A stretch of 64,000 nt of DNA from Whitmania pigra (lineage: Eukaryota; Annelida; Clitellata; Hirudinida; Haemopidae): NCBI GenBank assembly GCA_021613335.1, contig JAJTWR010000275.1, positions 740,001 to 804,000 on the forward strand. Reading direction: 5' to 3'. The notes below the pieces were generated by a model, which worked only from the letters and a program-made list of their open reading frames with translations, did not search any database and was not told the origin of the DNA. A program made the position numbers and the translations under genes. Positions 36,215 through 46,853 of this stretch are shown piece after piece; the first letter of the stretch is position 1, and the number at the start of each line of letters is the position of its first letter.

Positions 36215-37683
36215 CAATATTGGTTCAAGCTAGCCTCATTATCTGTATAGCGTAAAGAGTCTTGATATTCAGAATCTATTTATAGCTCTCAATATGGATA
36301 TTGGTGGGCTATAGGAAAGAGGCACTCATTATAATATTGGTTCAACGCTTGACAAGCTAGCCTCATTATCTATATGGCTTAAAGAGTCTTGATATTCAGA
36401 ATCTATTTTTAGCTCGCCATATGGATATTGGTGGGCTATAGCAGGGGTACTCAAACTGCGGACCGCGGTCCACAATCCGGACCGCCGATAGCTTTTAAGT
36501 GGACCTCCAATATTTCCAAAAAAATAAATTTAAAAATTTAAAAAGTTAAAAAATTCTGAATTCTGGTCTAAGTTTGTAATTGAGGGTCAATACCCTTGCT
36601 CCAAGAAATTGGCTTTATCAGTTCTGACAATATTTGGATCAACTTACACCTGTGAATCATCATTTTCAACTATGAACATTATCAAGTTTAAAAATCAAAG
36701 TCAATTAACTGATGTACATCTTGGAAATTGTTTGAGAATTGCAATTACTAGCTATTCTCCAAATATCATAGAAGTCATGAAGGACAAACAGTTCCATGCA
36801 TCACACTAAATAAAAAGTCTGACAGCATTTTAATATTAATTCATTACTTTTTACTTCACCCCCCCGGTCCGCATGACTTTGACCCTTGTGGACCGCCACC
36901 TATCTGAAAATTACGTAATGTGGACCTCGGCCAAAAAAGTTTGAGTACCCCTGGGCTATAGGAAAGAGGCACTCATTATAATATTAGTTCAACGCTTGAC
37001 AGCTAGCCTCATTATCTGTATGGCTTAAAGAGTCTTGATATTCAGAATCTATTTTTAGCTCTCAATATGGATATTGGTGGGCTATAGGAAAGAGGCACTC
37101 ATTATAATATTAGTTCAACGCTTGACAAGCTAGCCTCATTATCTATATGGCTTAAAGAGTCTTGATATTCAGAATCTATTTTTAGCTCTCAATATGGATA
37201 TTGATGGGCTATAGACACTCAATATTATTTCAACACTTGCATCATTTATATGTGTAGTTTAAATAACCTGTTTTTGTGTGTTATTTGTCTTTTGTTAATG
37301 TTCATTAATTAGGCCGGTTAAAAATCCCTTTATAGCTCTCCGAGTACATATTGATATTGGGAGCATATAAAATATATTTATAATTTAAAACAATTTTGTC
37401 AAATTAAAATATTTATATATGTACGGTTAAAAGTATATTAAATTTAATTTTGGTATAGCATTTTGAATATTTAACAAAAGCGACATTCATTATGTAACTA
37501 TCTTAAGTGACACAGATATTTTAAATACATATATATTATAAATTTTCACTAATTTTTTAATAATTAAACAACGTTTTGTTTTATTTCAACATATACATAA
37601 TTTATTATTATAATAGGGAGGCGTGGTTTATCTTTGTTTACTAAGGAATGTCTGTATAGATATTAAACTGCGATTACTCCAGT
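36215..37683 (-). repeat. Right inverted arm with four tandem units, one interrupted
   Basis: Reverse complement of the left arm: four units between about 36215 and 37210, then the 473-bp outer part to 37683. The second unit is split by a 512-bp hAT-type insertion. Without it the arm is about 950 bp, the same as the left arm. Confidence 0.9.
36442..36953 (+). mobile_element. 512-bp non-autonomous hAT element
   Basis: Perfect terminal inverted repeats (CAGGGGTACTCAAAC and its complement) flanked by the 8-bp target duplication GGCTATAG at 36434-36441 and 36954-36961, as expected of the hAT superfamily. The frame at 36609-36809 (FGSTYTCESSFSTMN, LTDVHLGNCLRIA) is the C-terminal dimerisation end of a hAT transposase, so this is an internally deleted relative of an autonomous element. 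It is nested in the right arm of the larger transposon and is therefore younger. Confidence 0.93.
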
Positions 37684-38191
37684 ATACATCTGAGCGAAAT
37701 ACGAAAACACTAAATCGTTGTTTACATTTACTTTAATGAATAAAATTTTATTTTATGTAACTAGAGCATTTTTTGAAATAATAAATAAATTGTATAATCT
37801 TTACTTGACTGTTGAACATGTAATACAATGTTTTAATTTTTCATTCAATTATTTGAAAGACATGGTGAGGAAAGCGCTTTTAACCCGAATTGTTTTTTTT
37901 TTATCAGAACCATTACCAATTCAACTAAACAAAATTTTCGGACTATTTTGGGGAGAATTAACTCTAGTACGATGTCCATTTTCCCGACACCATTCACCCC
38001 CCCCGATCTAATTTAAAATTATCACCCTGTCGGGATCCAAGCAGACGTTTAAATCTAGACCACTTTATACCCATACCCTCGCATGAATGCCTCAACTCAA
38101 AAATCAAATACTCAACATTAGGTGGAGTAGACACCCAACAGTAGAAATTTATCTTAAATAACATGAAAATATTGTGTCTTTAAAACCCCAG

Positions 38192-38408
38192 AGGTTATTT
38201 CAAATTTTCAAAAACTGAAGATCTTCTCAAGACCTTTGATGATTTCCAAGGCATGGTTGCAAGACTGATTTTTAACAACAAAGATTTTCATGGACAGGAA
38301 AACTTGATCCGAATTAATCACGCCAAGTCCATCTCTGCTGATTGGTACACAGACAAGATTCCAGAGTTCGAAATTCCCAATTTCAAATTAATCTGGGTTC
38401 TGAAATAA
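38192..38408 (+). CDS. Orphan terminal exon of an unrecognised gene
   Basis: After an acceptor (AACCCCAG|A) an open frame of 71 codons runs to TAA at 38406-38408: GYFKFSKTEDLLKTFDDFQG, then a middle part with NHAKSISADWYTDKIPEF, ending NFKLIWVLK. Its amino-acid mix is that of a real globular protein. It converges on TAF1A, whose stop is 160 bp away. I could not find in-phase upstream exons between 37690 and 38190. Further upstream lies the transposon, so the gene may be a relic or may start beyond it. Family not recognised. Confidence 0.45.
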
Positions 38409-38567
38409 AAAAAAAACATATAGTGACATTATCAATATTAAGAACTCCTTTATACCACGGCAATAATAAAAACTAACATAATTAATGCAGAACCTATAAA
38501 TTAATTACTACAATTATAATTATTACTTTAATAATATATACAACTCCAAACCATTCCAAGTCCCTGC

Positions 38568-40013
38568 TCAGGAATCCAAAGACAAGTCCAATGTCCGTGC
38601 CTTATTCAGAAGCTCGAGCCCTTCCGCAGTGACCGACGCGTCCTTCAAGGTATGGACCATTCTCCTGTAAAATTGGCACTTCTTGCCCAGGAGTAAAAGG
38701 GCCACAGAAGCTTTGGAAAGATCCAAATCTTCAGAGGCAAGTCCGGTCCATTCCTGGAAGTGATATTCAGGCCACCAATCTTTCCTTAATTCCCAACAGG
38801 ACTTAAGACGTTGTAGGACTTGCTCTTTTCTCTCGATATCGCTCAGACCTTCCACCAGGAGCTTGGCCAGGAGTTTCCAAGACTCTGCAGCATTTTTCCA
38901 GATGTGATAATCGAGGAGGTTGAAGAGCAATTCGATCCTGGAAAATCCGACCTCTTCGATGTCGCTCGACACCAATTCTAACACAAGAATGTCGGAAGGA
39001 AGCAGCTTGGAGATCTTGACGAGAGTTTCGGTGATCGAGGATTTGTCGAAGAATTGGGCGTTCCGCTTGTAAAACTTGTATAGCATCTTCGAAGCATTGG
39101 GATTCGTCTGGTAAAACCTTTCATAGTCCTTTAAAACCTTCTCTGCCGTGACCAATAGCTCGGAATTTTTGTCCGCGGCAGCGTGGTATTCCAATATTTC
39201 TACGTGTTTTGTAACGACCACATCCCAAACACCCTCCACATTCTCGCATTCTGTGAAGTAACGAACGGCCTTCTCGGCCGCCTTCTGCAGTTCCGCCTCA
39301 TCCTCTTCCGAGTTTCCCAGCGTGTCGATCTTCGTGCGGATTACGTTCCACTTGACGTAGGCTATCAGTCCCGGGTAATAGTAGCCGTGCATCAGTTCGG
39401 ATGTGTCTTCTATCAATGCCAGGTTTTTGGGCTTCACTTTTGTCTTGACGGTCTTGACTTTGACGTTTGTTAACAGCTCGGACACGTCATCGAGGACCAC
39501 TGAGCCTCCGTTCGTCTTGTGAATGCCGTCCGGTAGCCTGCTGATGAGTTTGAAGTTGAACAGATCGACCAATATCTCTTCCATACCCCTGGTCGCTTCT
39601 CTTCTAACAAAATCTGCCAAATTGTCAAAGGATTGTGAGCCGCACTTCAATCTGTAAATGATCTCTAGGCCTACTTTTAACAAAATATAATGACTCTTGC
39701 AGAGGGGTGATTTGGACAGAGTTTCCAATACCTTCATGGCTTCCTGCCACTTATGCAGGAGCATACATTCTCTCAATTCTAACATCAACAAATCAATTTC
39801 TTGAGTGTTTTGTCTCATTGTACGTCCATCAGTCAGAACAGACGATGATCTTTCATCTCTGCATTTTAGAAACCAATAATATAAATCATCTGGGTTCCTT
39901 TCATTTTCCACATCTAATGCCCTGTCTTCTGCAATGTCGATTGAAAGTTGCAGCAACTCCTCGAAGAGTTTTTTCTCACTTCCTTTAAGTTTGAGTTCTC
40001 CTTGGCTAGCCAT
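38568..40013 (-). CDS. TAF1A: TAF1A, SL1/TIF-IB subunit for RNA polymerase I
   Basis: A single-exon frame of 481 residues starts at ATG 40013. It matches vertebrate TAF1A over the C-terminal half: GVWDVVVTKHVEILEYH, NPNASKMLYKFYKRN, LLFNLLDYHIWKNAAESWKL, RKDWWPEYHF and ASVALLLLGKKCQFYRRM align with the human helical repeats (human ~450 residues). The N-terminal half is less conserved but keeps a helical pattern (LLHKWQEAMKVLETL aligns with LLKHQWQQAAEY). TAF1A with TAF1B, TAF1C and TBP forms the promoter selectivity factor for rRNA genes in the nucleolus. TAF1B lies 6.8 kb further right on the same strand. No introns are visible, unusual for this window. Confidence 0.88.
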   Translation of the reverse strand: MASQGELKLKGSEKKLFEELLQLSIDIAEDRALDVENERNPDDLYYWFLKCRDERSSSVLTDGRTMRQNTQEIDLLMLELRECMLLHKWQEAMKVLETLSKSPLCKSHYILLKVGLEIIYRLKCGSQSFDNLADFVRREATRGMEEILVDLFNFKLISRLPDGIHKTNGGSVVLDDVSELLTNVKVKTVKTKVKPKNLALIEDTSELMHGYYYPGLIAYVKWNVIRTKIDTLGNSEEDEAELQKAAEKAVRYFTECENVEGVWDVVVTKHVEILEYHAAADKNSELLVTAEKVLKDYERFYQTNPNASKMLYKFYKRNAQFFDKSSITETLVKISKLLPSDILVLELVSSDIEEVGFSRIELLFNLLDYHIWKNAAESWKLLAKLLVEGLSDIERKEQVLQRLKSCWELRKDWWPEYHFQEWTGLASEDLDLSKASVALLLLGKKCQFYRRMVHTLKDASVTAEGLELLNKARTLDLSLDS

Positions 40014-41775
40014 ATATTAACAATGTCGTTTTTAAATTTGATTAATCTAATTACTGATCAATCAATTAGTACACTTATTGTTTCCAAAACAAATTAACAG
40101 CGGCTTGTCTGAATCTCCAGCGATAAGCAACGAAAAGTAAACAAGTTAGATTTGCCACCACAATAGATATCTAATTATAAGAAATGTCTTTGGCGATGTA
40201 TAATTCTCATAGAACGCTTTTATTGCGTTTTCTTTTAAATTTTTTATTTAATTTTTTTTTATTTAAAAAATTTTATTAATAAATTTATAAGTTTTAGTAC
40301 TAAAACAACTCGAAAAATGCGGCGCTTCTAGACTGCGTGTTGTTACCCCTTTCCAGCAGGAAAATTTATTAAACCGAGATATTACAAAATGTGTAAATAT
40401 TTTCCAGCAAATAAATAAATGCAATTCGTAACTATAAATCAATCCATTTAATATTCACCATACTTATCTGTGTATGAACACGTCTGTCCATCGGGATCCA
40501 GAATACTGTTGGCGGCGTATCGCACTCACAAGCACGCACGTTCTCCGAAATCAATGTCAATGCCTTATGCAGGTTGGCCGAACGTAGAGCAGTGGCGGGC
40601 TGTCCGCTCCAAGCTATGTTTACTTTAAAAACGTCGTTTTCCCCGAAATGAAGAACAATTGTTGACCGTTTAATACGTGTTTGGTGTTATTTCCCAGGCA
40701 AGTAAAGGTTTGTCTATCTCTATTTGGCTTTTATAATTTTACAAGCTCAAGTTGTATAGCTCAAAAGTGAAGCCCCGCTAAAACGACGATGAATCTAATC
40801 TAGTAAGTGCACGGCTCCATCGCCCTCAAGCGGTTGGATCGACTGTCCGGTCTTGCAACTGACACGGCTAAAATATGCCCAGTAATGATTTTTATCGGCG
40901 CCATCATCTTCCCCTTCATTGGCAACCTTATGGAAGGCTATCGCAAAATTTCTCAAGTAATTGTTGCTTTGGAACTAAATCAATGCTTTTTCGAGCCTCC
41001 ATTTCACAATAAAAGACTCGTAGTAGTGATATTTAAAAGCGGAAAATTGAGCGACTTTTCCAGAATGCGTAAATCATGATCACGACATCACGCAGAGTTT
41101 GTAATGCAGTCACGTAGTGCGGCTTAACCAACTCGGACTGATGTTTTTCTGGCTTTTCGAACTCAATACGAAACTTTCCAATGAATAATTTCATATTTTA
41201 GCTAGTAACCTAATAAGTGACTCACGTATAACTAACAAACACAATTGCAAGCCAGAAGCCGAAATAGAATCGAACAGAAATTAATTATTGTTTTTTTTTT
41301 ATGTGAACAAATGTGTTTTTAATTCTTGAATATCAAAATAACTACAACAAACTATTAGAACATATTTCCATGATGCATGAACCTAGAGATAGATTATCTT
41401 TTTTTGACTGGCGTGGCCTCTCAATACTCAGGACTATTGATTTGTTTCATTATCTTGACATGATTAAATCTACTAAATGATCTAGAACGCCGAGCAATAT
41501 AGAATCAGAATAATCTCTGTTTGACAGGACATGCGGAAGCCGACTAGGAAATAAGGTTTCCGGTGACGGCATAAGAAAATTTGTTTTCTCTTTATGAAAT
41601 GAAAATTAATTTCGTTGATTACTTTCAACACAGAATTTCTGTACAAACCCGACGGTCAGTTTTTAGAGAAAAAATGACACACGACTCCAGGTAGAAAATG
41701 CGCGCCACATCAATATCTCATGACTCGTAAATCTGCACCTTTTCTGCACAATCGGATGACAGGGAATTAATCAAA
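40014..41775. other. Divergent intergenic region between TAF1A and stonin
   Basis: Holds both 5' ends. An open stretch at 40807-41079 contains a hydrophobic run (VMIFIGAIIFPFIG) but has no family resemblance and weak codon character. It is left unannotated. Confidence 0.5.
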
Positions 41776-44700
41776 ATGAACTGGAACAGCCGAGACCGAT
41801 TCTCGGCATCGATAGATGAGCACTACTACAATAACTCGTCAACCACTACCAGTACCACCACCGCCGGCGGCGCCTCGACACCCCCTTCCCAAGGGCTCGA
41901 AGACCCCGACGATGCTCCCCAACTTGCACCTTTTGAAATTTTTGATCCGTTCTCAACAATTGACGAATGGACCGAGACGGCTCCTTTCGAAGCTAGAACG
42001 AAATCGAGCGCCGAACCGACGACGACAGCAGTCGAGAGGATGGAGGGCGATTTAGAAAATTGCGAAAGTTTGTTCGTGGAAAATAGCGGAGCCGAGAGTG
42101 GTTCGTTTTTTGATCCACTCCAGACAATCATGGATGATGAAGAGGAAAGCAAGGAAAGAGACGATGACGTCGAGACGGACGCTGGAAGTCACTCCGAGAT
42201 GACAAATGCTCCATCCAACAATGAAGCTGCAGATTTGCTGGACCACCCCGGCAACACCAAACCATCCCCTGACACAACGAACCGAATGAACCCTGGTCAA
42301 GTCGAAGAGTTTGTTTTCGTCGACGACAGCGACCTGCCGCCGTCGCCACCGCCATCTCCTTCGAACAACGAGTTAAACCTGGAATCGTACTGTCTCGTCT
42401 CGGTGCCAGGCGACAGTGACTTAGAAAAGTCGAGCAAAGAACAGTCATTCTCCGATGATCACGAATCTGCACAGACGAACCCCTTTGAAATAGTCCACAC
42501 TTCCAATCTCGTACAGAAAGGCGAGGACGAAAATCATTCCGAAGACTGTCAAGACCTGGAACGACAGATGGATAGCGAGTCAAAAACATCCTCTTCTGAA
42601 TCCGTTACCTCTTCGGCCCCGTCTTCGTCTTTGCTTCACTCGCCATCACCTGCAAACTCTTCTATGGACAGTAGCGTCAGTTGCGAAGACGCCTCGTCCA
42701 GCAACTCGTCAAGCTTAGCCAGTTACGATGGTTGCGACGACCAGACATTTGGAGGTCTGTTGGTCAAAGATAAGCAATTCTCCAGAGACGATACGCCAGA
42801 TAATTCCACCGTCGATTGGCTGTCGTCGACAGTAACAATTCAGAAACCTTTTCAATTAGCTACGGGTGCAAAAATGGTCGGCGAGAGTCAGAAAGTAAAA
42901 CAAGACGATAAGAACAGTAATGGACAAATACAATCAAAGACCCATCCATCGCTAGGAAGCACTCCAGCACTTCTACAAATCGACACTGAAAACTCAAAAC
43001 ATTCGGAAACGAATCTCACTCCAGGTCTGCACATGTCCGAAGAGACAGTCATCGTAAAAGATCTTAATGGTAGGAAGAAGCGCGCATTCAGTCTCGTCAT
43101 ATCTAAATCAAATTACACCGAAAAGGTCTACCTAAAAGCCACTAATCAGATCAAAAACGAACAGACCTGCTTCTCGCAAACGTCCCCAGTCGGTCGCTTC
43201 GGAACAATCATGTCCAGTTTTACGTTCGGCTTGAAGAAACTCGAGAATATCTTTCCTCGCCTCTCGCTAGAAACTTACAACGTTTTAAATTTTGAAAAGC
43301 TTCTCGAAATGTCATCCGAAGATTATGAAACCCTAAGGCGACTGAAGCGTTCGGCGGAAGACGCCATATTTTTCGCCCGAAGCGATAAACCAGGAGCTTC
43401 TAAAGCGCACAAGACTGCCGAAAGCATGAATTCTTCCGAAAAGGATTGTTTCGAGGATTCAGAAATCAGAAAGTCGTGCCAGAACTCAGAGGCCTCTCTT
43501 AAAAACAGCGTGACGACGGCAAGGGAATCGATGAAGTCTTTCCGCAGTGCACGGCTCCTTCGAACGCTTTCCCAACGACTGTCGCAACACTTTCTGAGCA
43601 GAGAAGAAACCGTCGAAGCGGATCGTGAAATACCAAAAATATTCAGGAAGGAAGAAATATTCCTGGACTTCGTAGACGAATGCTTTCTGGACATTAGCTC
43701 CTGCAACGACAAGTCGGCAGCGAATTTAAAACTCTGCACGAAATTATTCGTAACTCTCTTTCTCAACAAACCATTTCGACTGACCATTGCTTTGAACGAC
43801 CGACGTTATGAGCTGCAGAGCGCTGCAGAAAACATTATTAAAGAGAAAATCAACTCTTTCGACGCAGTCCAGGAGCCAGATAGCCAAGGCAGACTGATTA
43901 CCATTAAAGATGCCAATACCTGCGGGCAAGCCATGTCGGATTATTCCGGAAATAGAGAACTAGTCTTGGACGATTCGAATATCGGTAGAAAATTCGAAGC
44001 AATGAGAATAAAAGTTTTCTCTGGAGACGAACTGGAGGTCAACGCATTACCTTTGTCTCTTTCAGCGCAGGCGAAAACATGTCACTCCGGACAAATAACA
44101 CTAAAAATGAATCTCTCCTGTAGACGTCGGTGTCAAAACATCTTGCTGAGATTTGCTCTGCCTGAAGAGTGGCTACAGGTCTTCGAGGATGCGTCGTTAC
44201 TCGAGGCTCGAAACGCCAACAGGAGGATTACAAGTGTAGGATTCAACCGACTACAAACGCTGCTAGCCTACCGGGGCAGAGTGGATCCGAATCTCTTCGA
44301 AGTCAGCTGCGGAGAGGCCTGGTTTCACGAGGCCACTGGAGAACTAATTTGGAGGATTGAAGAACTGATGGATCTCAAAGGTAATTCGAGCGGAAATGTT
44401 GATAACGAATGTTGATGGGCGCCTCTACTAATAATTACTAATATGGCGGCAGAGAAATTCTTCTTCTTCTTATTATTATTATTATTTTTTAAATTATTAT
44501 TTTTATTATTATTATTATTAATATTATTATTATTATTATTACTATTATGGCTGTTTTTGAAGATAAATATTTGTAGATAAAAATAACAATGTTTAAGTTA
44601 ATTAAAATGTCTACTTTCAATTGTTTTTCAAAAATAATAAACGTTACCATGAATGAATAAGTTTAATTCATTTAAACCGCAGACGCCAGCCGATCAAACT

Positions 44701-45002
44701 TTCTTCTTTTGAGACTCAATCTCATTGGCTGCAATAATCAGAGCCCCGAGTCCGATTGGCTAGGAAAATCCGAAGCTCCTCCCAGAGATTTCGAGCTGAC
44801 CAATCGTTTCGTGAAAATTGCGTTCACCGTCGAGGATTGCAACATCTCAAATGTCGAGCCTGCGCTGGTACGCATCGACAGGTCATGTTGGGTTAAAGGT
44901 CAAAGATCAGAAGATCAAAAATATCCAGAGGTCACCACAGGTCATGCAACGAGATTCGAATATTGCGTCGAAATTGACGTTTTAAAAGAAAGCCAGGGTT
45001 GA
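41776..45002 (+). CDS. STON: Stonin-like endocytic adaptor
   Basis: Two exons, 41776-44380 and 44683-45002, join at AAAG|GTAATT...CCGCAG|AC in phase, giving about 975 residues. The long N-terminal part is acidic and Ser/Pro-rich. It has motifs for endocytic partners: FDPF near residue 57, DPL at ~113, NPF at 235-237 (Eps15/intersectin EH domains). The C-terminal ~350 residues are the stonin mu-homology domain: FLDFVDECFLDIS, MRIKVFSGDELEVNALPLSL, NILLRFALPEEWLQVF, FEVSCGEAWFHEATGELIWR, and in exon 2 LTNRFVKIAFTVEDCNISNV and EYCVEIDV, matching the end of human STON2. Stonins sort synaptotagmin into clathrin-coated vesicles (family knowledge). Exon 2 was placed by phase and homology. It is divergent from TAF1A and convergent with TAF1B. 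Confidence 0.88.
44464..44550. repeat. (TTA)n microsatellite in the stonin intron
   Basis: Interrupted TTA/TTC units between the two stonin exons. Confidence 0.9.
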
Positions 45003-46853
45003 CAGGTCAACTTATCTTTGACTCGATGACCCGGATATCCAGTGTTCGAATTAACATTAACATTAATATTATATTATATTAAATCATACCCGATCAGATA
45101 TTTTAGTCCTCCGCAATTTTACCTTATAAAATAATTTATTTATATGTATTTGTTACCATTTTGCCAGACCCCGTTCTGTTGATTTTTTTGTCATAATCGA
45201 TATTCGAATTTTCGTCGCCTGTTCTTCATTATTTCGGAAGCGTTTGCATCTTTATCGTTTTAAAAGATTCACCATTGCTATGATACGCCATCGTCGCCAT
45301 CGTCATCGCCGTCGTCGCCATCGTCATCTTCAACAACAATCTACCTCTCACGCGAGTATTTCGCCAAAACAGGTATCAACGTTGAACATTCTTACAAACC
45401 TACCTTTCTAATTGCATAGAATTGCTATGAAATCAATTTTGCATTAAAGTATTGCGCTTTTAATTATTTGTTTTCGATCGGTTAATCGTATAAATTAACG
45501 ATCAAGTAGGTACAGAGAGCCATCAAATTTCGGTTTCGATATAAATTTTGGAAAAGATGACAAGAGTCAGTGGTGCATTATAGAGATGTAAAGTGTAACT
45601 AAGAAAGGAAATAATTCGTGAGTTGAGTTAACTTGAGTTGAGTAATGGAAAGACCAAAGATTATGGTTAAATTTTATTTTGTTGTTAAGAAGAAAATCTT
45701 TGAAGCCTAAAGAGATTTTTAATTTCGTTGCTCAATTTGAGTAACCTGCAACGCTAACAACAATAACTTAATTAGGTGAAACATACGAAAGATTACTCCT
45801 TCATCGACAACCTTAAGAAATATTCCAACAAAGAAAAAGAAAAATTGTGCTCAGTTGCTTTTTGTAAACAAAAGCTCGGCAGAACTATTTGAACCCGAGG
45901 TGTTATTTACCCTTTCTCCAACCGTTATCATCAAGCTCGGCGTAATGACATTTATTTGTTGAGAACGGTTGAATGCACGTTTAACTATCTTCAGTTTAAA
46001 CTTGCAATGGAAATTTCTCGGACAAGAGGAAGCTAGATAAACCTTGGGAACTTTAGAATGTTTTGAGGCTGCTTCTTCGATGATTTTCGAGACTTTCAGA
46101 GGTTCATCATTCTTATCGTCCATGCGTTTGAATACGATTTTCGGTATTGATTTGACCATTTCTTGCTAGACTTATTTCTGTATAATTTCGATTCGGTTTA
46201 GAATTATAATTCGTAAATGTTATAATTTAGACGCTAGGCTGGTTTAAGCAGGTGCGTTTCTGGAAGTGAAGACACAACAAAAGATACTGAATATTATATA
46301 TATTATATTTTTAGTGTCTGTTATAATTAAATTTATCCGTGTGGATAAAAATTATAACTTTAATCACTATTTTTATTAATTTGTTTTAAAATATAATATT
46401 TAATTAAATCGTTAAATTGCAAAGTTATATTAATCTAATTTTTTTGCCGCTATGGAAAACTTAATGAATTCATTAGCATTATTAACTTATCACAATTTTA
46501 TTACTAAAAGTAATCTTATTTAACAGGCAGTTTGAGTCCTGGAAAATAATTCAAACTGGTTACCATATTAAGGGATCTCTGAAGTTCTCTTGCGATATTT
46601 GCGTTGAACTTTCTTTTCCAAGGCAAGTACGTATATCGACTCATTTAACAAAACAAAAATTTTTACATAACAAAATTTTTCAGATGTTATAGTTTATGTC
46701 ATTTTAGCATCTTTGCAAAAATTTGAAAAAACAAAAACACGAACACAAAGGTCTTTAACAACAATTAACTTAGTTTTATCGAATGCAACAACGAATTTTA
46801 CAAATATACGATTGCACGGGGGAAACAAAAAACAATTTCTGTTTTGCACGAGA
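45003..46853. other. Convergent spacer between stonin and TAF1B
   Basis: 3' flanks of two converging genes. A GTC/ATC-rich patch lies at about 45285-45335. A 102-codon ATG-led minus-strand frame (46159-45851, basic, with SKIIEEAASKHSKVPKVYL) has plausible composition but no recognisable family. It could be a small gene and is noted only. Confidence 0.5.

Larger units (their letters stand above)
32718..37683. mobile_element. Non-autonomous DNA transposon with ~0.95-kb inverted arms (MULE-like)
   Basis: 4966-bp element. The ends are inverted (ACTGGAGTAATCGCAG at 32718, CTGCGATTACTCCAGT ending at 37683). The inversion extends at high identity through 473 bp on each side and then through four ~120-bp tandem units per arm. 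The flanks are the same 9 bp, ATACATCTG, at 32709-32717 and 37684-37692; one more A would make it 10. The left TTLL copy carries the uninterrupted site at about 21611-21630. The 2.5-kb core (33670-36210) has only short frames (33693-33893, 35175-35525) with no transposase similarity. Long inverted arms plus a 9-bp target duplication point to Mutator-like elements; the family assignment is inference. Confidence 0.85.
22253..37800. repeat. Right copy of the tandem segmental duplication
   Basis: Counterpart of 13707-21790. It is longer because it keeps the 3' exons lost from the left copy (equivalents of 22.7-24.0 and 24.6-26.1 kb) and because a 4966-bp transposon-like element lies at 32718-37683, splitting the 5' flank. 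After the element the flank resumes (ATCTGAGCGAAA at 37688) and matches the left copy at 21622 onward. Confidence 0.82.

Noticed and set aside
40807..41079. 90-codon frame with a hydrophobic segment upstream of stonin
   Set aside because: No family resemblance and it lies in the presumed 5' region of stonin. A chance frame is as likely.
42052..43929. Several minus-strand frames of 60-154 codons opposite stonin
   Set aside because: Shadows of the GC-richer stonin coding exon; their residues are low-complexity complements of Ser/Asp codons.
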